Assembly (NCBI RefSeq): GCF_036188265.1
Contig: NZ_CP108093.1
Location: 5,919,001-5,983,000, forward strand
Direction: 5' to 3'
Length of the DNA stretch: 64,000 nt
From: Streptomyces sp. NBC_00247
Lineage (GTDB): Bacteria > Actinomycetota > Actinomycetes > Streptomycetales > Streptomycetaceae
Shown: positions 58,542-64,000 of the stretch, piece by piece
How the letters are laid out: each line of letters starts with the position of its first letter
How positions within the stretch are numbered: the first letter of the stretch is position 1
Made by a program: the position numbers and the translations under genes
Notes under the pieces: model-generated
Databases searched by the model: none
What the model was told of the DNA's origin: nothing
What the model saw: the letters and a program-made list of their open reading frames with translations, nothing else

Positions 58542-61500
58542 ATGGCCTCGTTGCCGACCCCTTCCGCCGTCAGTCCGAGCAGGGCCGACGCACTCCGCGA
58601 AGCACTCGCCACCCGTGTGGTCGTGGCCGACGGAGCCATGGGCACCATGCTCCAGGCCCAGGACCCCACGCTCGAAGACTTCCAGGACCTCGAAGGCTGC
58701 AACGAGATCCTCAACGTCACCCGCCCCGACATCGTCCGCTCCGTGCACGAGGAGTACTTCGCGGTCGGCGTGGACTGTGTCGAAACCAATACGTTCGGCG
58801 CGAACTTCGCCGCCCTGGGCGAGTACGACATCCCCGAACGGGTCTTCGAGCTCTCCGAGTCCGGTGCGCGCATCGCCCGCGAGGTCGCCGACGAGTTCAC
58901 CGCCTCCACCGGTCAGCAGCGCTGGGTACTCGGCTCCATGGGCCCCGGCACCAAGCTGCCGACCCTCGGCCACGCCCCGTACGGCAAGCTCCGCGACGCC
59001 TATCAGCAGAACGCCGAAGGCCTGATCGCGGGCGGCGCGGACGCCCTCCTGGTGGAGACCACCCAGGACCTGCTGCAGACCAAGGCGTCGGTGATCGGCG
59101 CGCGTCGCGCCCTGGAGGCCACCGGAGCGAACCTTCCGGTGATCGTCTCCGTCACCGTCGAGACGACCGGCACCATGCTCCTCGGCTCCGAGATCGGCGC
59201 GGCGCTCACCGCCCTGGAGCCCCTCGGGATCGACCTGATCGGCCTGAACTGCGCCACCGGCCCCGCCGAGATGAGCGAGCACCTGCGCTACCTCGCCCGG
59301 CACTCGCGCGTCCCGCTCTCCTGCATGCCCAACGCCGGCCTGCCCGTCCTCGGCAAGAACGGCGCGCACTACCCGCTCTCCCCGGGAGAACTCGCCGACG
59401 CCCAGGAGACGTTCGTCCGCGAGTACGGTCTCTCCCTCGTCGGCGGCTGCTGCGGTACGACGCCCGAACACCTGCGCCAGGTCGTCGAGCGTGTCCGCGG
59501 CGTCGTCCCCACCGTCCGCGACCCGCGTCCCGAGCCCGGCGCCGCCTCGCTCTACCAGACCGTGCCGTTCCGTCAGGACACCTCGTACCTCGCCATCGGC
59601 GAGCGTACGAACGCCAACGGGTCCAAGAAGTTCCGCGAGGCCATGCTGGAGGCCCGCTGGGACGACTGTGTGGAGATGGCCCGGGACCAGATCCGCGAGG
59701 GCGCGCACATGCTCGACCTCTGCGTCGACTACGTCGGCCGCGACGGGGCCGCCGACATGGAGGAGCTGGCCGGCCGCTTCGCCACCGCCTCGACCCTGCC
59801 GATCGTGCTGGACTCCACCGAGGTGCCCGTGCTCCGGGCCGGCCTGGAGAAGCTCGGCGGCCGCGCCGTCCTGAACTCCGTGAACTACGAGGACGGCGAC
59901 GGGCCCGAGTCGCGCTTCGCCAAGGTCACCGCGCTCGCCTCCGAGCACGGCGCCGCGCTGATCGCCCTCACCATCGACGAGGAGGGCCAGGCCCGCACCG
60001 TCGAGCACAAGGTCGCCATCGCCGAACGGCTCATCGAGGACCTCACCGGCAACTGGGGCATCCACGAGTCGGACATCCTCATCGACACCCTGACCTTCAC
60101 CATCTGCACCGGTCAGGAGGAGTCCCGCAAGGACGGCATCGCCACCATCGGCGCCATCCGCGAACTGAAGAAGCGGCACCCCGACGTCCAGACCACGCTG
60201 GGCCTCTCCAACATCTCCTTCGGCCTCAACCCGGCCGCCCGCGTCGTGCTGAACTCCGTATTCCTCGACGAGTGCGTCAAGGCCGGACTCGACTCCGCCA
60301 TCGTGCACGCCTCCAAGATCCTGCCGATCGCGCGCCTGGAGGAGGAGCAGGTCAAGGTCGCCCTCGACCTGATCTACGACCGCCGCGCCGAGGGCTACGA
60401 CCCCCTGCAGCGGCTCATGGAGCTGTTCGAGGGCGTCAACATGAAATCGATGAAGGCCGGCAAGGCGGAGGAACTTCTCGCCCTGCCGCTCGACGAGCGA
60501 CTCCAGCGCCGCATCATCGACGGGGAGAAGAACGGTCTGGAGGCCGACCTCGACGAGGCCCTGCAGACCCGCCCGGCCCTCGACATCGTCAACGACACCC
60601 TGCTCGAAGGCATGAAGGTGGTCGGCGAACTGTTCGGCTCCGGACAGATGCAGCTGCCGTTCGTGCTCCAGTCCGCCGAGGTCATGAAGACCGCGGTCGC
60701 CTATCTGGAGCCGCACATGGAGAAGTCCGACGCGGAGGGCAAGGGCACCATCGTGCTGGCCACCGTCCGCGGCGACGTCCACGACATCGGCAAGAACCTC
60801 GTCGACATCATCCTCTCCAACAACGGCTACAACGTCGTCAACATCGGCATCAAGCAACCGGTCTCCGCGATCCTGGAAGCCGCCGAGGAGCACCGCGCCG
60901 ACGTCATCGGCATGTCCGGTCTCCTGGTGAAGTCCACCGTGATCATGAAGGAGAACCTGGAGGAGCTGAACCAGCGCAAGCTGGCCGCACGCTTCCCGGT
61001 GATCCTCGGTGGCGCGGCCCTCACCCGGGCCTACGTGGAGCAGGACCTGCACGAGATCTACGAGGGCGAGGTCCGCTACGCCCGCGACGCGTTCGAGGGA
61101 CTGCGGCTGATGGACGCCCTCATCGCCGTCAAGCGCGGCGTCCCCGGGGCGGTCCTTCCCGAGCTCAAGCAGCGCCGGGTGCCCAAGCGCGACACCGCCG
61201 TCCTGGAGGTCACCGAGCCGGAGACCGGCGTCCGCTCCGACGTCGCCACCGACAACCCGGTACCCACCCCGCCGTTCTGGGGCACCCGCGTCGTCAAGGG
61301 CATCCAGCTCAAGGAGTACGCCTCCTGGCTCGACGAGGGCGCGCTCTTCAAGGGCCAGTGGGGCCTCAAGCAGGCGCGTGCCGGAGACGGCCCGACGTAC
61401 GAGGAGCTCGTGGAGACCGAGGGCCGCCCGCACCTGCGCGGCTGGCTCGACAAGCTCCAGACCGAGAACCTGCTGGAAGCCGCCGTCGTGTACGGCTACT

Positions 61501-62054
61501 TCCCCTGCGTCTCCAAGGGCGACGACCTGATCCTGCTGAACGAGGACGGCTCCGAGCGCACCCGCTTCACCTTCCCCCGCCAGCGCCGGGGCCGCCGCCT
61601 CTGCCTCGCCGACTTCTTCCGCCCGGAGGAGTCCGGCGAGAAGGACGTCGTCGGCCTCCAGGTCGTCACCGTGGGCTCCAGGATCGGCACCGAGACCGCC
61701 AAGCTCTTCGAGGCCAACGCCTACCGCGACTACCTGGAGCTGCACGGCCTCTCCGTCCAGCTCGCCGAGGCCCTCGCCGAGTACTGGCACGCCCGGGTCC
61801 GCTCCGAGCTCGGCTACTCCGGCGAGGACCCGGACCACGTCGAGGACATGTTCGCGCTGAAGTACCGCGGCGCGCGCTTCTCCCTCGGCTACGGCGCCTG
61901 CCCCGACCTGGAGGACCGCGCGAAGATCGCCGAGCTGCTCCAGCCCGAGCGCATCGGCGTCCACCTCTCCGAGGAGTTCCAGCTCCACCCGGAGCAGTCC
62001 ACGGACGCGATCGTCATCCACCACCCCGAGGCGAAGTACTTCAACGCGCGCTGA
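58542..62054 (+). CDS. metH: Cobalamin-dependent methionine synthase
   Basis: This 1170-residue modular enzyme methylates homocysteine using methylcobalamin regenerated from 5-methyltetrahydrofolate. Module 1 (homocysteine, about 1-325) has zinc Cys in 'GLNCATGP' (about 235) and 'GGCCGTTPEH' (about 301). Module 2 (pterin-binding, about 345-610) starts 'IGERTNANGSKKFREAM'. Module 3 is the B12 cap and binding domain with the cobalt-ligand motif 'DVHDIGKNLV' (about 744-753). Module 4 is the AdoMet reactivation domain (about 860-1170). The ATG at 58542 has GGGAG seven bases upstream. An in-frame leaderless GTG at 58482 is possible. I see no cobalamin riboswitch. Confidence 0.97.
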   Translation: MASLPTPSAVSPSRADALREALATRVVVADGAMGTMLQAQDPTLEDFQDLEGCNEILNVTRPDIVRSVHEEYFAVGVDCVETNTFGANFAALGEYDIPERVFELSESGARIAREVADEFTASTGQQRWVLGSMGPGTKLPTLGHAPYGKLRDAYQQNAEGLIAGGADALLVETTQDLLQTKASVIGARRALEATGANLPVIVSVTVETTGTMLLGSEIGAALTALEPLGIDLIGLNCATGPAEMSEHLRYLARHSRVPLSCMPNAGLPVLGKNGAHYPLSPGELADAQETFVREYGLSLVGGCCGTTPEHLRQVVERVRGVVPTVRDPRPEPGAASLYQTVPFRQDTSYLAIGERTNANGSKKFREAMLEARWDDCVEMARDQIREGAHMLDLCVDYVGRDGAADMEELAGRFATASTLPIVLDSTEVPVLRAGLEKLGGRAVLNSVNYEDGDGPESRFAKVTALASEHGAALIALTIDEEGQARTVEHKVAIAERLIEDLTGNWGIHESDILIDTLTFTICTGQEESRKDGIATIGAIRELKKRHPDVQTTLGLSNISFGLNPAARVVLNSVFLDECVKAGLDSAIVHASKILPIARLEEEQVKVALDLIYDRRAEGYDPLQRLMELFEGVNMKSMKAGKAEELLALPLDERLQRRIIDGEKNGLEADLDEALQTRPALDIVNDTLLEGMKVVGELFGSGQMQLPFVLQSAEVMKTAVAYLEPHMEKSDAEGKGTIVLATVRGDVHDIGKNLVDIILSNNGYNVVNIGIKQPVSAILEAAEEHRADVIGMSGLLVKSTVIMKENLEELNQRKLAARFPVILGGAALTRAYVEQDLHEIYEGEVRYARDAFEGLRLMDALIAVKRGVPGAVLPELKQRRVPKRDTAVLEVTEPETGVRSDVATDNPVPTPPFWGTRVVKGIQLKEYASWLDEGALFKGQWGLKQARAGDGPTYEELVETEGRPHLRGWLDKLQTENLLEAAVVYGYFPCVSKGDDLILLNEDGSERTRFTFPRQRRGRRLCLADFFRPEESGEKDVVGLQVVTVGSRIGTETAKLFEANAYRDYLELHGLSVQLAEALAEYWHARVRSELGYSGEDPDHVEDMFALKYRGARFSLGYGACPDLEDRAKIAELLQPERIGVHLSEEFQLHPEQSTDAIVIHHPEAKYFNAR

Positions 62055-62147
62055 CGTGCCCCGCACGGTCGCCGGGCGGCACCTTCCCGACGTGCTCGCG
62101 TCGGGAAAACACCGGAGACCGTTCACGCGCGAACGCCGTGCACGTCG

Positions 62148-62201
62148 TAGAATGGTCGGTCCAGTGAGGCCGGTCACCCTTCTCCGGAAGGGTGGCCGGC
62201 C
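62148..62201 (+). promoter_or_regulatory. Promoter -10 and 5' leader hairpin of the HAD gene
   Basis: TAGAAT (62148-62153) is a good -10. Right after the expected start lies a 14-bp stem with one G-T pair (62168-62181 with 62188-62201), followed by a pyrimidine-rich tract. It could be an attenuator, or simply the metH terminator. Confidence 0.5.
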
Positions 62202-62229
62202 TTCTCTTCCCTCACGGAAGGTGTGCCGC

Positions 62230-62940
62230 ATGACGAGTACGGTCCCCGCGTCCCTGACCCGCACGGCCGACGGCGCCACCCTGCAGGCCGTCCTTCTCGA
62301 CATGGACGGCACCCTGGTGGACTCCGAGGGCTTCTGGTGGGACACCGAGGTCGAGGTTTTCGCCGACCTCGGCCACCGGCTGGACGAGTCCTGGCGCGAA
62401 GTGGTCGTCGGCGGACCGATGACCCGCAGCGCCGGCTACCTCATCGACGTGACCGGCGCGGACATTGCCATCGAGGAACTCACGGTCCTGCTGAACGACC
62501 GCTTCGAGAAGCGCATCGGGCGGGGCGTGCCCCTCATGCCCGGTGCCGCCCGGCTGCTCGCCGAACTCTCCGCCCACGCGGTGCCGGCCGCCCTCGTCTC
62601 CGCCTCGCACCGCCGGATCATCGACCGGGTACTGGACTCGATCGGGCACCACCACTTCGCGCTGACCATCGCGGGGGACGAGGTCGCCCGCACCAAGCCG
62701 CACCCCGACCCCTACCTCGCCGCCGCCGCCGGATTCGGCGCCGATCCCGCCCGTTGCGCCGTCATCGAGGACACGGCCACCGGTGTCGCCTCGGCGGAAG
62801 CCGCCGGATGCCGGGTCGTGGCCGTCCCCTCCGTGGCGCCCATCGCACCGGCGCCCGGACGCGTGGTCGTCGGCTCGCTCGAAGACGTCGACCTGGCCTT
62901 CCTGCGCAAGCTGGTCCTGGACCGGCCGGTGGAGGACTGA
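62230..62940 (+). CDS. HAD family phosphatase (beta-phosphoglucomutase-like)
   Basis: This 236-residue HAD hydrolase has motif I 'LLDMDGTLVDSEGFWWDTE' (nucleophile Asp about 24), a helical cap, motif II Ser in 'AALVSASHRRIIDRVL' (about 124), motif III Lys in 'DEVARTKPHPDPYLAAA' (about 157) and motif IV 'CAVIEDTATGVASAEAAGC' (about 180). It is of the beta-phosphoglucomutase/phosphoglycolate phosphatase subgroup. The substrate is unknown. GGAAGG is eight bases ahead of the ATG at 62230. It follows metH but seems to have its own promoter. Confidence 0.93.
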   Translation: MTSTVPASLTRTADGATLQAVLLDMDGTLVDSEGFWWDTEVEVFADLGHRLDESWREVVVGGPMTRSAGYLIDVTGADIAIEELTVLLNDRFEKRIGRGVPLMPGAARLLAELSAHAVPAALVSASHRRIIDRVLDSIGHHHFALTIAGDEVARTKPHPDPYLAAAAGFGADPARCAVIEDTATGVASAEAAGCRVVAVPSVAPIAPAPGRVVVGSLEDVDLAFLRKLVLDRPVED

Positions 62941-62965
62941 CCGGTACACGGACCGGAACCGGGGA

Positions 62966-62981
62966 GGCGTGCCGACACGCC
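62966..62981 (+). terminator. Hairpin after the HAD gene
   Basis: GGCGTG-CCGA-CACGCC, a perfect 6-bp stem with a tetraloop, 25 bases after the stop. Confidence 0.45.
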
Positions 62982-63102
62982 CGCCGGAGCGCCGGGGGCC
63001 GCGCCGAGGTCCTGGCCGGCGCCGCCGAACCGCTCACCGGCGCGGACCGCCGGTGCCGTTGCGGACACCCGACGCCGTCGAGCGCGCGGAGTCCGGCGGT
63101 GA

Positions 63103-63118
63103 GGCCCCCGCCGGGGCC
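63103..63118 (-). terminator. Hairpin after the response regulator gene
   Basis: GGCCCC-CGCC-GGGGCC lies directly downstream of the response regulator stop on the minus strand. Confidence 0.5.
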
Positions 63119-63119
63119 G

Positions 63120-63791
63120 CTACTGCGCGCCCGGCCGGACCAGCCCGCTCTCGTACGCGTACACCGCCGCCTGTACCCGGTCGCGCAGCTGGAGCTTGGT
63201 CAGCACATGGCCGACATGCGTCTTCACCGTCGTCTCGCTGACGAAGAGGTCCGCCGCGATCTCCGCGTTCGACAGACCGCGCGCCACCAGTTTCAGCACC
63301 TCCACCTCGCGGTCGGTCAGCCGGTGCAGCGCGTCCGGGACGGGCTCCTCGCCGGACGGGAGGTGGTCGGCGTACTTGTCGAGCAGCCGCCGGGTGACGC
63401 TCGGCGCGAGCATCGCCTCGCCCGCGGCCACCACCCGGATCGCCTGCAACAGCTCATTGGCCGGGGCGTCCTTGAGCAGGAAGCCGCTGGCCCCCGCGCG
63501 CAGCGCCTCCACGACGTACTCGTCGAGGTCGAAGGTCGTCAGCACCAGCACCTTCGCCGGACCGTCCCGGTCCGGGCCGGTGATCTGGCGGGTCGCCTCC
63601 ACCCCGTCCATCCGCGGCATCCGGATGTCCATCAGCACCACGTCCGGCTGGAGCGCCCGGACCTGGTCGATGGCCTGGAGCCCGTCACCGGCCTCGCCGA
63701 CCACCGCGAGATCGCCCTCGGCCTCCAGAATCATCCGGAAGCCGGTGCGCAGCAGTGGCTGGTCGTCGACCAGCAGGACGCGGATTGCCAC
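63120..63791 (-). CDS. NarL/LuxR family response regulator
   Basis: This 223-residue two-component response regulator has a receiver domain with acidic pocket 'VLLVDDQPLLRTGF' (about 4-17), phospho-acceptor Asp in 'DVVLMDIRMPRMDGVEA' (about 54) and Lys in 'GFLLKDAPANELL' (about 105), plus a C-terminal LuxR-type HTH 'LTDREVEVLKLVARGLSNAEIAADLFVSETTVKTHVGHVLTKLQ' (about 153-197). GAGGAG supports the GTG at 63791. No histidine kinase is within the window; the upstream gene is a RecB-like nuclease ten bases away. Confidence 0.94.
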   Translation of the reverse strand: MAIRVLLVDDQPLLRTGFRMILEAEGDLAVVGEAGDGLQAIDQVRALQPDVVLMDIRMPRMDGVEATRQITGPDRDGPAKVLVLTTFDLDEYVVEALRAGASGFLLKDAPANELLQAIRVVAAGEAMLAPSVTRRLLDKYADHLPSGEEPVPDALHRLTDREVEVLKLVARGLSNAEIAADLFVSETTVKTHVGHVLTKLQLRDRVQAAVYAYESGLVRPGAQ

Positions 63792-63801
63792 GAATAACTC
63801 C

Positions 63802-64000
63802 TCAGGAACCGTCTGGGGACGCGGGCCGACCGGCGTCGGCCCCCACCGGCCCCATTCTGCCCGCCTCATCCTCACGGGATTCCGCCAGCACCACGGGGAG
63901 CGGATAGACCGGGGGAGTCCCGCCGAATTCGGGACAGAGCTCGCGGTGGTCGCACCAGCCGCAGAGCTTGGTCGGCCTCGGCCGCCACTCGCCGGTCTCC
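63802..64000 (-). CDS. RecB-family exonuclease, C-terminal fragment (5' end outside window)
   Basis: The last 65 codons of a gene entering from the right edge are visible. The tail 'RPTKLCGWCDHRELCPEFGG' carries a CxxC...C pattern typical of the C-terminal Fe-S cysteines of Cas4/AddB-like PD-(D/E)XK nucleases. The frame is complete to the TGA at 63802-63804 and ends ten bases before the response regulator start. The catalytic part is outside the window. Confidence 0.7.
   Translation of the reverse strand, partial: ETGEWRPRPTKLCGWCDHRELCPEFGGTPPVYPLPVVLAESREDEAGRMGPVGADAGRPASPDGS

Noticed and set aside
57236..62167. 1643-codon plus-strand frame through gylR and metH
   Set aside because: Arg/Pro/Gly-rich out-of-frame translation of metH; composition typical of a shadow frame.
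58536..62345. 1269-codon open frame on the minus strand opposite metH
   Set aside because: It mirrors the metH codons, has no SD or known domain, and arises from high third-position GC.

Overview
The window is very GC-rich with high third-position GC, GTG starts are common and SD motifs are purine-rich. It carries chaplin genes, mycothiol genes and a glycerol operon next to an IclR regulator. This is a Streptomyces chromosome core region. From memory, the order metH - gylR - glpF/glpK/glpD - (mshC block) - chpC/chpH - gntR/gntK/gntP matches the S. coelicolor SCO1657-SCO1680 interval, here with extra genes inserted. That synteny is recalled, not computed.

Layout. 1-2759: a three-gene sugar ABC importer on the minus strand, with the distal permease cut by the window edge. 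3293-4627: a secreted M28 aminopeptidase with a P-domain. 4718-6963: an acyl-CoA dehydrogenase and a kinase-like phosphotransferase, with an 18-bp palindrome in their promoter. 7118-16402: small metabolic and regulatory genes (glucarate-dehydratase-like enzyme, HxlR regulator with an F420H2/NADP oxidoreductase-like partner, Cys-containing HTH regulator, DUF3291, AlkB-like, two NUDIX, two DUF202, one 643-aa unknown). 16480-19284: a DMT transporter and an FAD dehydrogenase. 19512-22374: gntP-gntK and divergent gntR for gluconate. 22628-24342: S-(hydroxymethyl)mycothiol dehydrogenase plus an MBL hydrolase. 24362-26552: an RluA-type pseudouridine synthase and an XRE regulator. 26553-32314: an accessory stretch with non-coding or decayed DNA and two large secreted proteins (YVTN propeller; HExxH metalloprotease with ricin-like domain), ending at tRNA-Leu(GAG). 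32634-35282: M20 peptidase, short chaplin chpH and long sortase-anchored chaplin chpC. 35480-39635: small conserved genes and a RecD2-like protein lacking a recognisable Walker A motif, translationally coupled to an aldo/keto reductase. 40757-43796: F420 LLM oxidoreductase, ferritin-like protein, CorA. 43871-48642: the conserved block histidine phosphatase - DUF3090 - SCO1664 family - mshC - PAC2. 48907-53020: L-fuconate dehydratase, SDR, GntR/FadR regulator and LLM monooxygenase. 53116-58294: glpD, glpK, glpF, gylR. 58542-64000: metH, HAD phosphatase, NarL-type response regulator, and the C-terminus of a RecB-family nuclease.

How genes work together. Glycerol is taken up (GlpF), phosphorylated (GlpK) and oxidised (GlpD); GylR-type palindromes sit at both the glpF and gylR promoters. 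Gluconate import (GntP) and phosphorylation (GntK) are controlled by the divergent gntR. FucD and the SDR fit L-fuconate oxidation; they share an operator sequence with the nearby FadR-type regulator. MshC makes the mycothiol that the formaldehyde dehydrogenase uses as cofactor. ChpH and ChpC coat aerial hyphae; a BldN-like promoter precedes chpH.

The most notable non-coding pattern is that many genes have a TANNNT -10 hexamer exactly 6-7 nt before the start codon and no SD, which predicts leaderless transcripts. Long perfect hairpins of 15-26 bp separate most convergent genes. I found no CRISPR array, no intact insertion sequence and no rRNA gene.
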